From positions 36,043 through 100,042 of the forward strand of contig JAUXXH010000025.1 in NCBI GenBank assembly GCA_030684935.1: a stretch of 64,000 bases of DNA, written 5' to 3'. The notes under the pieces were generated by a model, which saw nothing but the letters and a program-made list of their open reading frames with translations, was not told the DNA's origin and did no database searches. A program made the translations under genes and the position numbers. This document shows, in pieces, positions 46,061 through 60,869 of this stretch; the first letter of the stretch is position 1; each line of letters starts with the position of its first letter. The stretch is from Pseudolabrys sp. (GTDB taxonomy: Bacteria; Pseudomonadota; Alphaproteobacteria; Rhizobiales; Xanthobacteraceae).

Positions 46061-47563
46061 CTAGCCGGCGGCGCGTGCGGCTTTGGTCCGCTTGAATTCC
46101 AGGTAACCCGCGCTGACGATCGACAACAGCGACAAGGCGGCCAGTGTGATTGAAATGGGGCTGCCGAGCAGGTGCAGCACCACCGGACCGTCGGCGAGGA
46201 TGACCGACTGGCGGAAGCCCTGTTCCGCCATCGGCCCCAGGATCATGCCGAGCACCATCGGCGCCGGCGAGAAATTGCCCTTGCGCATCAGATAACCGAG
46301 CAGCCCGAACGCCATCATGGTGTAGACGTCGTACATGTTGTTGCCGAGCGAAAAGGCACCGACCACCGACAGCACCACGACGACGGCGATGAGAATGCTG
46401 TTCGGCAGCCGCGCCACGACCCCCATGTAGCGGCCAAGCCCCATACCGATGAACCCCATCACCAGGTTGGCCAGCAGGAAGCCGACGATCACCGTGTAGG
46501 TGAAATGGGCATGCACCGTGAACAGCGTGCGGCCCGGCTGCAGGCCGTGAATGATCAGCGCGCCGAGCAGGATCGCGGCCGTCGGACTGCCGGGAATGCC
46601 CAGCGTCAGCAGCGGCACCATGGCGCTGCCGGTCGTCGCATTGTTGGCGGATTCGGAGGCCGCCACGCCGCGGATCGAACCCTTGCCGAAGTCCGGATCA
46701 TTGCGGGAAAAGCGCTTGGCCTCGTTGTAGGCCGCCCATGACCCGATATCGCCACCCGCCCCCGGCAGAATGCCGATAAAGCCGCCGATCAGCGACGAGC
46801 GCATCACCGTGGCGCGGATCTGGCGGATCTCGTCGCGGGTCGGAAACAGCCGCCATTGACCGCCGGCCGTCACCTTGACCTGCTGGATGGTGCGGTGCGG
46901 TTCCTCGCACATCAAGAGCGCCTGCGACAGCGAGAACAGGCCGATCACCGCCGGCACAAAGCCAATGCCACCCTGCAGATCGGTCGAGCCGAAGGCGAAA
47001 CGCGGAAACCCGGAATCGAGGTCGAGCCCGACCGTGCTGATCGCCAGGCCTGCCGCGCCCGACATCAATCCCTTGATCATGTTGCCGCTGGCCAGCGTGC
47101 CGATGATGGTGAGGCCGAACACCGCTAGCATGAAATATTCCGGCGGCCCGAACTTGAGCGACAGCAGCGACAGCGGCGGCGCGATCACCAGCAGCATCAG
47201 CGCGCTGAACACGCCGCCGCAGACCGACGAGAACGTGGCGATGCGGATCGCCTTGTTGAACTCGCCTTTGCGGGTCAGCGCGAAGCCATCGATCGCGGTG
47301 GCGGCCGAGGCCGAGGTGCCCGGCGTATGCAACAGGATGGCGGGGAACGAGCCGGCGTAGATTGCCGCGGCATAGAGGCTGGTCAGCATGATAAGCGCCG
47401 AGATCGGATCCATGCCGAACGTCACCGGCAACAACAGCGCCACGCCCAGATTGGAGGTCAGCCCCGGCAGCGCGCCGATACACAGGCCGCCGACCACGCC
47501 GGCCAGCATCGCGAGCAGATGCGCGGGCGTGAGAACGTCGGCAATAACCGAGAGAACTTCCAT
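46061..47563 (-). CDS. tctA: Tripartite tricarboxylate transporter TctA family permease
   Basis: GGLCIGALPGLTSNLGVALLLPVTFGMDPISALIMLTSLYAAAIYAGSFPAILLHTPGTSASAATAIDG. Confidence 0.95.
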   Translation of the reverse strand: MEVLSVIADVLTPAHLLAMLAGVVGGLCIGALPGLTSNLGVALLLPVTFGMDPISALIMLTSLYAAAIYAGSFPAILLHTPGTSASAATAIDGFALTRKGEFNKAIRIATFSSVCGGVFSALMLLVIAPPLSLLSLKFGPPEYFMLAVFGLTIIGTLASGNMIKGLMSGAAGLAISTVGLDLDSGFPRFAFGSTDLQGGIGFVPAVIGLFSLSQALLMCEEPHRTIQQVKVTAGGQWRLFPTRDEIRQIRATVMRSSLIGGFIGILPGAGGDIGSWAAYNEAKRFSRNDPDFGKGSIRGVAASESANNATTGSAMVPLLTLGIPGSPTAAILLGALIIHGLQPGRTLFTVHAHFTYTVIVGFLLANLVMGFIGMGLGRYMGVVARLPNSILIAVVVVLSVVGAFSLGNNMYDVYTMMAFGLLGYLMRKGNFSPAPMVLGMILGPMAEQGFRQSVILADGPVVLHLLGSPISITLAALSLLSIVSAGYLEFKRTKAARAAG

Positions 47564-47569
47564 GATCGA

Positions 47570-48079
47570 TCAGGATCCCGGTCGCAGCGTGGTCAGCGGC
47601 ACATTGAGGAAAATGACGAACAGAACATAGACGAACACCATCAGGATCAGGCAGCCGAGCGCGTAAGGCCGCCATTTCGTGACGCCGAGGATCGGGACCA
47701 TGGCCGCGCTCAGCACGATCATCGCCGCAAAGAAACCAATCAGGTTGCTGGCGGCGATCAGGACGAGCAGCACAGCAAACACGGCGAGCGGCCGCGCGAA
47801 GGCGGCCCGGGTGAACAGGCCTTCGCCTTCATTGGCCGGCGCCAGCGCCGGAATGAAGCTGCGGACGATCATGGCCGCGGCCAGCGCGCAGATGACGATC
47901 AGCATGGTGCGCGGGAACAGACCCGCCATGTCGGGATAGTCGCCGGCCATGCGCCAGAACGGGATGGCAAGCAAAATCAGCCCGGCGCCGGTGATGCGGT
48001 TGACCCAGAGCACAGGGAATTCCGTTTGAATGCGTCGGGAAGAGTGAGGACAAGCGCCGGCCGGAACGGAAGGGCACAC
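47570..48079 (-). CDS. tctB: Tripartite tricarboxylate transporter TctB family protein (start uncertain)
   Basis: Small membrane protein between TctA and TctC. Confidence 0.85.
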   Translation of the reverse strand: MCPSVPAGACPHSSRRIQTEFPVLWVNRITGAGLILLAIPFWRMAGDYPDMAGLFPRTMLIVICALAAAMIVRSFIPALAPANEGEGLFTRAAFARPLAVFAVLLVLIAASNLIGFFAAMIVLSAAMVPILGVTKWRPYALGCLILMVFVYVLFVIFLNVPLTTLRPGS

Positions 48080-48102
48080 CCCCTCCGTCCCGGCCGCAAT
48101 CG

Positions 48103-49068
48103 CTACCAGTTCATCAGTTTCTTGATGTCCTGCTCGTTATCCTTGAGGAACTTGGCGTAGTCGGCGCCGCGGATCACCCGCGGCTCAAGGAACAGCGTCT
48201 CGGCTTTTTGCTGGTGGTCCTTGGACAGGATCACCTTTTCCAGCGCAGCGACCAGTTTCTGCTCAACATCTTTCGGCAGGCCCGCCGGCGTGGCAATGCC
48301 GCGCGAGTTCGAGGCCAGGATGTTGAAGCCCTGCGACTTGAAGGTCGGCGCACCGGGCAGGAACCCCGACGGCTCTTCCGACATCACGCCGAGCACCCGC
48401 AGATCGCCGGCCTTCACTTCGGTGGCGATTTCGCTGACGTTGCTCGCCAGTACCTGCACATGGCCGCCGAGCGCCTGCGACTTGGATTCCGGCGTGCTCT
48501 TGTTCTGCACGACCCGGAATTTCGCGCCGGTGGCGGCCTCGATGGCCAAAATTGCCAGATGCTCGTCGCCGCCGACGCCATGCGCGGTGATGCTGACGGT
48601 ATTCGGCTTTGCCTTGGCTTCGTCGACCATGTCTTTCAGCGTCTTGAACTTGCTGTCGGCCTTGACCGTCAGCACGACGTGATCGATCACGTGATTGATG
48701 ATCGGCGTGAAGCTCTCGAGCGTTTCCTTGCGGCCCAGTTTCGGGTCGAGGTAGCCGGCATAGATCGCCGGCACGTTGAGATAACCGATGGTGTAGCCAT
48801 CCGGCTTGGCCGAAGCCAGCGTACCCCAGCCGGTCCAGCCGCCGCCGCCGGCAATGTTCTGCACCGTGACCGGCTTGCCCAGCACACCTTCGAGATCCTT
48901 GGCGAGCAGGCGGGCCGTGATGTCGGTGCCACCGCCGGCGCCGTAGGGGACGATCAGTGTCAGCCCCTTGTCGGGATACTGGGCCAGCGCCGGACTGCCG
49001 CCGGCAAGAGCAAAAGCCCCGGCGAAACACGCCGCAGCGGTCAGAATAACGCGCCTGTTCAAGGTCAT
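48103..49068 (-). CDS. tctC: Tripartite tricarboxylate transporter substrate-binding protein TctC
   Basis: Signal peptide MTLNRRVILTAAACFAGAFALAGGSPALA; YPDKGLTLIVPYGAGGGTDITARLL. Confidence 0.93.
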   Translation of the reverse strand: MTLNRRVILTAAACFAGAFALAGGSPALAQYPDKGLTLIVPYGAGGGTDITARLLAKDLEGVLGKPVTVQNIAGGGGWTGWGTLASAKPDGYTIGYLNVPAIYAGYLDPKLGRKETLESFTPIINHVIDHVVLTVKADSKFKTLKDMVDEAKAKPNTVSITAHGVGGDEHLAILAIEAATGAKFRVVQNKSTPESKSQALGGHVQVLASNVSEIATEVKAGDLRVLGVMSEEPSGFLPGAPTFKSQGFNILASNSRGIATPAGLPKDVEQKLVAALEKVILSKDHQQKAETLFLEPRVIRGADYAKFLKDNEQDIKKLMNW

Positions 49069-49264
49069 GGTTTCCTCCTTGTTGGTCGGCATCAGGTCTG
49101 GCGCCCGTGTCCGATCGTCGATGGCTGAATTCCAGGATACTCCGAAAGTAGCGGACCTTCGCCGATTTGGACCGCGGCCGCAACCATCCCCGATGCCGCA
49201 GTGATCCAGCGACGGTCCGCCATCGTACTGCCTTTGCAAACAAAATCGGAGGCAGGGCTGCCCT

Positions 49265-49639
49265 ATGCGCGCGACGTTCTTATTGGCTGTTCTGGTTGTT
49301 GCCGTCCCCGCCGGCGGGGCGACAGCCAATACCAATGATATTTTCGGCAACTGGGAGCGTGACGATCGCGCGGCCCGGGTTCGCGTGGCGGCCTGCGGCG
49401 ACAACATCTGCGCCACCAACACCTGGATCAAGGATCCCGCCGGACAGAAAGAGAAAGTCGGCGACCGCCTCATCTTCACGATCAAGCCAAACGACAACGC
49501 CTGGGCCGGATCGGGCCGCGATCCGCAACGGGGCATCAGCTTCAGCGCGACGTTAAAGGCGTCAGGCGGCAGCATGGTGACCACCGGTTGCGTGGTCGGC
49601 GGCCTGATCTGCCGGTCGACGCAGTGGACGCGGATGTAA
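49265..49639 (+). CDS. DUF2147-like secreted protein
   Basis: MRATFLLAVLVVAVPAGGATANTNDIFGNWERDDRAARVRVAACGDNICATNTWI. Confidence 0.7.
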   Translation: MRATFLLAVLVVAVPAGGATANTNDIFGNWERDDRAARVRVAACGDNICATNTWIKDPAGQKEKVGDRLIFTIKPNDNAWAGSGRDPQRGISFSATLKASGGSMVTTGCVVGGLICRSTQWTRM

Positions 49640-50584
49640 TCAGTAGCGCGGCGTTCCCGGCACGAAAGCGTCGAACGCCGCCCAGAACTGGCTGCGATAA
49701 TGATCCTGCTCCTGCAGGATCTCGTGTCGGGCGCCGGCCAGAATGAGGTGACGGCCGGCCAGGAGGTTCAGGCCGAACTGCTCGATCGCCGGCGTCGACA
49801 CCACCTCATCCTGCCCCGCTGCGACCAGCAAAATCGGCTGCCGCAACTGCCCGGCATAGCTCGGCACGGCAAAGCGCTTCATCAGCCGCAACGCCGCGTC
49901 GGCCCAGGCGATCGATGGCGAGCCAAGCCCGAGATCGGGTTCCTCCTCCAGCACAGCAAGGTTGCGGGCAAAGCGCACCGGATCGGAGGTCAGCACGTTG
50001 CCGAGGAAGTCCTCGCTGCCGGTGGCTTGGGCGTGGCCGGTCGGGATGTAGGCCGAGCCGGTGCCGAACATCCGCAGGGTGCGCGCCAACGGCCCCGCCA
50101 CCCGTGTCATCGGCCCCGGCCGCAGGCCGATCATCGGCGACGTGAAGACCATGCGTTCAAACCAGCGCCGGCCTTCATGGCAGGCGCGAATGCCGATGGC
50201 CCCGCCCATCGAATGGCCAAGGGCGAAGAACGGCGGCGGGCAATCCGGCAGCACCACTTGCGCCATGAAGGCGTCGAGGTCGGTGGCGTATTCGGAGAAA
50301 TTCCGCACATGGCCTTTGCGGCGATCGGACAGCGCCCGGTCGGAAAGGCCCTGCCCGCGCCAATCGAAGGTCGCGACCGCAAAGCCGCGGGCGCGCAGAT
50401 CGCGCACCGTCTCGAAATATTTCTCGATGTATTCGGCGCGGCCCTGCAGCACCACCACCGTGCCCTTGCGGCCGGGCGGCGGATCCCAGCGCGCAAAACG
50501 CAGGTTGGTCCCGTCCGGAGTCTTGATGCCGCCGGTGACCACATTGTCGGGCACCGGATTGGCGGGAATCGAAACCAGTTTCAT
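49640..50584 (-). CDS. Alpha/beta hydrolase (lysophospholipase type)
   Basis: GTVVVLQGRAEYIEKYFETVRDLRARGFAVATFDWRGQGLSDR...FALGHSMGGAIGIR. Confidence 0.9.
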   Translation of the reverse strand: MKLVSIPANPVPDNVVTGGIKTPDGTNLRFARWDPPPGRKGTVVVLQGRAEYIEKYFETVRDLRARGFAVATFDWRGQGLSDRALSDRRKGHVRNFSEYATDLDAFMAQVVLPDCPPPFFALGHSMGGAIGIRACHEGRRWFERMVFTSPMIGLRPGPMTRVAGPLARTLRMFGTGSAYIPTGHAQATGSEDFLGNVLTSDPVRFARNLAVLEEEPDLGLGSPSIAWADAALRLMKRFAVPSYAGQLRQPILLVAAGQDEVVSTPAIEQFGLNLLAGRHLILAGARHEILQEQDHYRSQFWAAFDAFVPGTPRY

Positions 50585-50760
50585 GCGCTGCCGTGGATTG
50601 GATTATTCTGTTTTTTCAATGATTTATCGAAGAGCGACGGCCCTCTTGCGGGCCCGGCGCCACATTCCCATATCTCGGCTGCACAGGCCATACCGGCTGT
50701 GCACGGGCTCTGGTTCGGCCATTCGGCGGACCGCCCGCATGTCGCTCAACGAAGGAGGAT

Positions 50761-51228
50761 ATGCCAATGCGTACGTTCGATCTTGCTCCCCTTTACCGTT
50801 CCACCGTCGGTTTCGACCGGCTGTTTTCCATGCTCGACGGCGGCAGCGAAGCCACCCCGGGCTACCCGCCCTACAACATCGAGCGCACCGGCGATAACCA
50901 GTATCGCGTCACCGTGGCGGTCGCCGGCTTCGGCGAGAATGACCTGTCGATCGAGGCGAAAGAGAACACGCTGACGATCAAGGGTTCGAAGCAGACCCAC
51001 AGCGAACAGAACGGCGAGGTGCTCTATCAGGGCATCGCGGCGCGCGCCTTCGAGCGCGTGTTCCAGCTGGCCGACTATGTCCAGGTGAAGAACGCCGCGC
51101 TCGAGAACGGGCTGCTGCACGTCGAACTGGTCCGGGAGATTCCCGAGGCCAAGAAGGCGCGCCAGATCCCGATCGGCAACGGCGGCAACGCCAAGCCGCA
51201 GGTGGTCGACACCAAGGCTGCGGCCTAA
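50761..51228 (+). CDS. Small heat shock protein (Hsp20 family)
   Basis: PPYNIERTGDNQYRVTVAVAGFGENDLSIEAKENTLTIKGSK. Confidence 0.95.
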   Translation: MPMRTFDLAPLYRSTVGFDRLFSMLDGGSEATPGYPPYNIERTGDNQYRVTVAVAGFGENDLSIEAKENTLTIKGSKQTHSEQNGEVLYQGIAARAFERVFQLADYVQVKNAALENGLLHVELVREIPEAKKARQIPIGNGGNAKPQVVDTKAAA

Positions 51229-51253
51229 CCCACGCGGTTTGGAGTGAAATGGG

Positions 51254-51281
51254 GCGCCCCGGTTTTCCGGGGCGCTTTTTA
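51254..51281 (+). terminator. Intrinsic terminator of hsp20
   Basis: GCGCCCCGG-TTTT-CCGGGGCGC-TTTTT. Confidence 0.9.
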
Positions 51282-51968
51282 TTGCGCGGCTGGAACGGGT
51301 TCGCTGGCCGGGACGGCTTCGCTCTGCGGCAGCACGGCCGGCGGCGGCGCGCCCGGCGTGATGCTGCCCGGCGGGCCGAATTTCTCGCCTTGTTCGGCCT
51401 TGGCGTCATAGCGCGGCAGCGGGCGGATCGGGCTCGGGCCGTCATGGATCGGCTTGACCGCGCTGAGCACCCGGCGCGGCGGTTCCGCCGGCGCTGGTTT
51501 CTCGCTGCGCGGCGAAAAACGCGGCACAGCACGGCGCGGCGGCAGTTCCTCCCCATCGTCAATTTCGGCGACGGCGGCGCGCCTTCGCGGTTCGAGGGCG
51601 GCGTAATCTTCGGGCTGCGGCACCTGGATGATGCGTGGCCCGCCGCGCTGAACAGGTGGCGGTGCATAGGCCGCCGCGGTGAGACCGCGTAGCGGCGTGA
51701 TAGCGATGATGTCCCCGAACTCGGCGTCGATCACCACCCGCTGTTCGGCGCCGCGCGGATCGACGGCATGCAGCACATAGAATGTGCCGCGGCGGACCGG
51801 TTCGCCCAGCGGGCTGAGCCCGATGGCACGCACCGCATTGGCCGATTGATGGGCCGGCATGGTCTCGGCGGCCACCGCCGGCGCGCGCTTGGTCGACGCG
51901 GCGCCGACCAGCGTCAGGGTGGCAGCCAATCCCGCGCCCGCCAGCCCGATTGTCAGCGCTCGTTTCAT
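51279..51968 (-). CDS. Hypothetical secreted protein
   Basis: N-terminal hydrophobic segment MKRALTIGLAGAGLAATLTLVGAA; intact ORF. Confidence 0.6.
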   Translation of the reverse strand: MKRALTIGLAGAGLAATLTLVGAASTKRAPAVAAETMPAHQSANAVRAIGLSPLGEPVRRGTFYVLHAVDPRGAEQRVVIDAEFGDIIAITPLRGLTAAAYAPPPVQRGGPRIIQVPQPEDYAALEPRRRAAVAEIDDGEELPPRRAVPRFSPRSEKPAPAEPPRRVLSAVKPIHDGPSPIRPLPRYDAKAEQGEKFGPPGSITPGAPPPAVLPQSEAVPASEPVPAAQ

Positions 51969-51971
51969 GGG

Positions 51972-52691
51972 CTAGCGCCGCGCGACGATGCGGATGAGGT
52001 TGTCGACCGAAAGAGCCCCGGCGCCCTTCGACACCAGCACCAACAGGATCGCCGCCCAATATATATGCACGCTCCACAGCGCCTGTGGCATCACATAGAA
52101 CGAAATGACCGCCGTCATGATCAGCAGGCCGATCGCGGCGAAGCGGGTGCCGAAGCCGAGCACCAGCATGATCGGCAGGATGAATTCGGCATAGCTCACC
52201 GCATAGGCGGCGATGGCCGGCGGCACCGGCAGCGGCGGGTACTGCGACAGGAAGGCGCCGAAGGTCTCGGGCCGGACCTGCGCCGGCAGGGTCAGCGTGA
52301 AACTGTAATCCAGCACATTCAGCGGCACCTGCGGGCCGTCGATCCGGGTCTGGCCGTCGAGGAAGAACACCCGCGCCATGATGAGCCGCAGGCCGAGGGC
52401 GACCAGCGCATAGGGAATGTAGGAGCAGGCGGCGACGAAGCTGTCGACCGTCATGCCGATCACCGAGCGCGAGCGCCGCGCCCGTTCGGCGGCGCGGGCC
52501 GAGATCTGGGCGCTGGTATTCAGGGCGGCGGCGACCGCCGGCGAAAACTGCGGCGGGCTGTCCGGTGGCGCATGGGCGGGCACCGGGCGCGGCGGCGTCA
52601 CCGCCATCAGCCGGTCGGCCAGCCGCGCCATGGCGGCGGCGCCGGCGATATTGTCCATCGGCCGCTGCGCGGGCGCGAAGGTGTCGGTCAT
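51972..52691 (-). CDS. DoxX family membrane protein
   Basis: ALGLRLIMARVFFLDGQTRI...ILPIMLVLGFGTRFAAIGLLIMTAVI. Confidence 0.8.
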   Translation of the reverse strand: MTDTFAPAQRPMDNIAGAAAMARLADRLMAVTPPRPVPAHAPPDSPPQFSPAVAAALNTSAQISARAAERARRSRSVIGMTVDSFVAACSYIPYALVALGLRLIMARVFFLDGQTRIDGPQVPLNVLDYSFTLTLPAQVRPETFGAFLSQYPPLPVPPAIAAYAVSYAEFILPIMLVLGFGTRFAAIGLLIMTAVISFYVMPQALWSVHIYWAAILLVLVSKGAGALSVDNLIRIVARR

Positions 52692-52944
52692 GATTGACTC
52701 TCCCAGTCCGAATTTTCGGCAGCTTAGCCAAAGCCGGAACCGGCGCAGCGATTTCCCCAAACCACGGTTAAACGGTTAACCCGGCTGGCACTTTCGCAGG
52801 CACCCCACGCGCAATGGCATTGCGTTGAACCTGCCCGCGTGGTCCCCTTCTTGCTTCGCAGGGCAGGACGCTCGCAACAAAATGAGGGCTGGAGCGATTC
52901 CAGCGTGGACCCGCCTTGTATGGCGGTGCAAAATTTGGCATGGT

Positions 52945-52973
52945 CCATTAGGACAGTGATACTGTCCTAATGG
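52945..52973. promoter_or_regulatory. Perfect 13-3-13 palindrome, probable operator upstream of gltB
   Basis: CCATTAGGACAGT-GAT-ACTGTCCTAATGG. Confidence 0.7.
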
Positions 52974-53098
52974 CGGTTGCCGCGATGACGGCCTTGGGGG
53001 GCAGACATCGCCGCAGACACCGCGGCGACCTTTCACGGCGCAGTAAACGAGGCGGGTACGCCGGAGGCCGCATGGCCACATGGCGAGGCAGGGTAACG

Positions 53099-57820
<4,722 letters not shown>

Positions 57821-57821
57821 A

Positions 57822-59264
57822 ATGGGCAAGATCACCGGGTTTCTCGAAATCGAACGGCACGACCGCACATACGCTCCGGTAGAGGAGCGCGTGAAGCACT
57901 ATCGCGAATTCGTGCTGCCGCTGCCGGAAAAGGAAGTGCGCGCGCAGGCCGCCCGCTGCATGGACTGCGGCATTCCCTATTGTCACGGCACCAGTCGCAT
58001 CTCCAATGCGCCGACCGGCTGCCCGGTCAACAACCAGATTCCGGACTGGAACGACCTGGTCTACCGCGGCAACTGGACCGAGGCGGCGCGCAATCTGCAC
58101 TCGACCAACAACTTCCCGGAAGTCACCGGCCGCGTCTGCCCGGCGCCGTGCGAGGCCTCCTGCACGCTCAACATCGACGACAACCCGGTCACCATCAAGA
58201 CCATCGAGTGCGAGATCGCTGACCGCGCCATCGCGCAGGGTCTCAAGCCCGATGTCGCCGCGCACAAGACCGGCAAGAAGGTCGCCGTCGTCGGCTCCGG
58301 CCCGGCCGGCATGGCCTGCGCGCAGCAGCTGGCCCGCGCCGGCCACGAGGTGCATCTCTACGAGCGCTGGGCCAAGGCCGGCGGCCTGATGCGCTACGGC
58401 ATTCCCGATTTCAAGATGGAAAAGATCCACGTCGATCGCCGCGTGACGCAGATGGAGGCGGAGGGCGTTGTGTTTCACTACGGCGCCGACGTCGGCGTCA
58501 ACGTGCCGGTCGAGAAGCTGGTCGCCGAGCACGATGCGGTCGTTCTGTCGGGCGGCGCCGAAAAGGCGCGTGACCTGCCGATCCCGGGCCGCGACCTCAA
58601 GGGCATCCATTTCGCCATGGATTTCCTGCCGCAGCAGAACCGCCGCGTCGGTAACGAGTCCTTGGGCTCGGTCGAGCCGATCCTGGCCACCGGCAAGAAG
58701 GTCGTCGTCATCGGCGGCGGCGACACCGGCTCCGACTGCATCGGCACATCGATCCGCCAGGGCGCGGTATCGGTGGTCAACTTTGAAATCATGGCGGCCC
58801 CGCCGGAGCGCGAGAACAAGGACCTCACCTGGCCGAACTGGCCGCTGAAGATGCGCACCTCGTCGAGCCATCTGGAAGGCGCCGAGCGCGACTTCGCGGT
58901 GGCGACGCAAAAATTCACCGGCGAGAACGGCCATGTGAAGACGCTGCATTGCGCCCGCATCGACGGCTCGTTCAAGCCGATCCCCGGCACCGAGTTCGAG
59001 ATCGAAGCCGATCTGGTGCTGCTGGCGATGGGCTTCGTGCATCCGCTGCACGACGGCATGGTCAAGTCGCTCGGCGTCGCGCTCGATCCCCGCGGCAATG
59101 TCAGCGCCGACACCAATGCCTACCTGACTTCGGTGCCGAAGGTGTTCGCCGCCGGTGACATGCGCCGCGGCCAGTCGCTGGTGGTGTGGGCGATCCGCGA
59201 AGGCCGCCAGTGCGCACACGCGGTCGACAAGTTCCTGATGGGCACCACGCTGCTGCCGCGCTGA
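57822..59264 (+). CDS. gltD: Glutamate synthase small subunit
   Basis: [56 protein letters not shown]. Confidence 0.97.
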   Translation: MGKITGFLEIERHDRTYAPVEERVKHYREFVLPLPEKEVRAQAARCMDCGIPYCHGTSRISNAPTGCPVNNQIPDWNDLVYRGNWTEAARNLHSTNNFPEVTGRVCPAPCEASCTLNIDDNPVTIKTIECEIADRAIAQGLKPDVAAHKTGKKVAVVGSGPAGMACAQQLARAGHEVHLYERWAKAGGLMRYGIPDFKMEKIHVDRRVTQMEAEGVVFHYGADVGVNVPVEKLVAEHDAVVLSGGAEKARDLPIPGRDLKGIHFAMDFLPQQNRRVGNESLGSVEPILATGKKVVVIGGGDTGSDCIGTSIRQGAVSVVNFEIMAAPPERENKDLTWPNWPLKMRTSSSHLEGAERDFAVATQKFTGENGHVKTLHCARIDGSFKPIPGTEFEIEADLVLLAMGFVHPLHDGMVKSLGVALDPRGNVSADTNAYLTSVPKVFAAGDMRRGQSLVVWAIREGRQCAHAVDKFLMGTTLLPR

Positions 59265-59275
59265 GGCAAACTCCG

Positions 59276-59357
59276 CTCATTCCCGCGCAAGCGGGAATGA
59301 GTGCTTCATATTCGAAGGCAGTGATCCTGGCACTGGATCCCCGCTTACGCGGGGACG
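59276..59357. repeat. Pair of short intergenic palindromes (REP-like) after gltD
   Basis: CTCATTCCCGC-GCAA-GCGGGAATGAG (59276-59301) and ATCCCCGC-TTAC-GCGGGGAC. Confidence 0.65.
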
Positions 59358-59370
59358 AGCGGTGGCAATT

Positions 59371-60153
59371 TCACCCCCGCCAGTCGCCCAGCACCGCCTG
59401 CACCAGCGCCAGAGCCGCCACGCCGGCGGTGTCGGCGCGCAGGATGCGCGGTCCCAGCGCCAGCCGCAGGATGTTCGGCCGCGCCAGCAACGCCTTCCGC
59501 TCCTCCTCCGAGAAACCGCCTTCGGGGCCGATCAGCACCGCCAGCGGCGGCGCCGCCTGCGCATCGGACGGCAGCAGCGCGGTCGCCTGCGGCCGCGCGG
59601 CCGCCAGCGCTGCGACCGGGTCTTTGACCTCGGCCGTCTCGTCGCAGAACACCAGCAGGCGGTCGACATCCGACTTGGCTGTAAGCCGGCTGAACGGCAT
59701 CGGCTCGGCCACCTCCGGCAGCGCCAGCACGCCGCATTGCTGGGCCGCCTCGATGGTGTTGGCGCGCATGCGCTCCAGGTTGATGCGGGTCGCCTGGGTG
59801 TGCTGGGTCATGACCGGCTGGATTTTGGAGGCGCCCATCTCCACCGCCTTCTGCACCAGATAGTCGAGCCGGGCGTGTTTGAGCGGGGCAAACAGAAAGT
59901 GCAGGTCGAGCGGTTCGGGCTGCTCACGGACCTGCTCGCCGATCTCGGCGGCCAGGGTCTTTTTGCCGGCCTGGGCCAGGCTCGCCCGCCACTCGCCATC
60001 GCGGCCGTTGAACAGCAGCACGCTGTCGCCACTCTCGAGCCGCAGCACGTTGAGCAGGTAATTGGCCTGGTCGCGGCCGAGCGGCACGGCGTTTCCGGCC
60101 GCCAGTGGCGCATCGAGGTAGATTCGCGGGGAGCGGAAATCATGGTTCGGCAT
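59371..60153 (-). CDS. rsmE: 16S rRNA m3U1498 methyltransferase
   Basis: HYLLNVLR-like N-terminus (ANYLLNVLRLESGDSVLLFNGRDGEWRA) and LIGPEGGFSEEERKAL...LGPRILRADTAGVAAL. Confidence 0.93.
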   Translation of the reverse strand: MPNHDFRSPRIYLDAPLAAGNAVPLGRDQANYLLNVLRLESGDSVLLFNGRDGEWRASLAQAGKKTLAAEIGEQVREQPEPLDLHFLFAPLKHARLDYLVQKAVEMGASKIQPVMTQHTQATRINLERMRANTIEAAQQCGVLALPEVAEPMPFSRLTAKSDVDRLLVFCDETAEVKDPVAALAAARPQATALLPSDAQAAPPLAVLIGPEGGFSEEERKALLARPNILRLALGPRILRADTAGVAALALVQAVLGDWRG

Positions 60154-60358
60154 CGTCGGGTCGGTCCTCGAGGTCGGTTTATTGAGGCGAACTGTCGCAG
60201 AATCCATCCCATATCGGTTAATACAGGCCCGGTAGGCTGCGTCCGACGAGAAAGCACGCTATTCGCCGCCTTCCCGACGCATTCGGCGGGTTGTTATAAG
60301 CCACCCTGCCAGTAGCCGCCCTGTATAGTGTGACCGGGGACAGGAGAGGAATCGAACC

Positions 60359-60856
60359 ATGAGCTTACGCCGCGCAGTGCTGATTGCCGCGTGCGCCTTT
60401 CCTGTCGCCCTCGGCCCGGCCGCTGGGCAGTTCCAGCCGGCGCCGGCACAGCAGGAAATGCCGCCTTGCATCAAGGAATTCGTCGCGCTGCGCACTGATG
60501 CGCAGAAGAAGGCGCAGGCGATCCAGGCTGCCAGCGAGAAGAAAGTGCCTCCGACCGAGGCCTGCAAGCTGTTCAATTCGTTTTCGGCCGCCGAAGACAA
60601 GCTGATCAAATTCGCTCAGGAAAACACGGTGTGGTGCGGTATTCCGCCGAATGTCGTGGAAGACATGAAGAAGTCACATGTCCGGACCGTCGGTATCCGC
60701 ACGCAGGTCTGTCAGGCAGCAGCGGCCGCCCCGCGCCGGCCTCCGGGCCCGAGCCTCAGCGACGCGCTGTCCGCCCCAATTCCCAATTCGGGTAATATCA
60801 AGACCGGCCGCGGCACCTTCGACACTTTGACCGGCACGCCGCTCGGCGGCCGATAG
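60359..60856 (+). CDS. Hypothetical secreted protein
   Basis: Signal-like N-terminus MSLRRAVLIAACAFPVALGPAAGQ. Confidence 0.7.
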   Translation: MSLRRAVLIAACAFPVALGPAAGQFQPAPAQQEMPPCIKEFVALRTDAQKKAQAIQAASEKKVPPTEACKLFNSFSAAEDKLIKFAQENTVWCGIPPNVVEDMKKSHVRTVGIRTQVCQAAAAAPRRPPGPSLSDALSAPIPNSGNIKTGRGTFDTLTGTPLGGR

Positions 60857-60869
60857 ACGAGGACGTCCC

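Noticed and set aside
46061-49068. tctABC block as a possible horizontally acquired island
   Set aside because: TctABC systems are ordinary and abundant in this bacterial group; no mobile signature seen.
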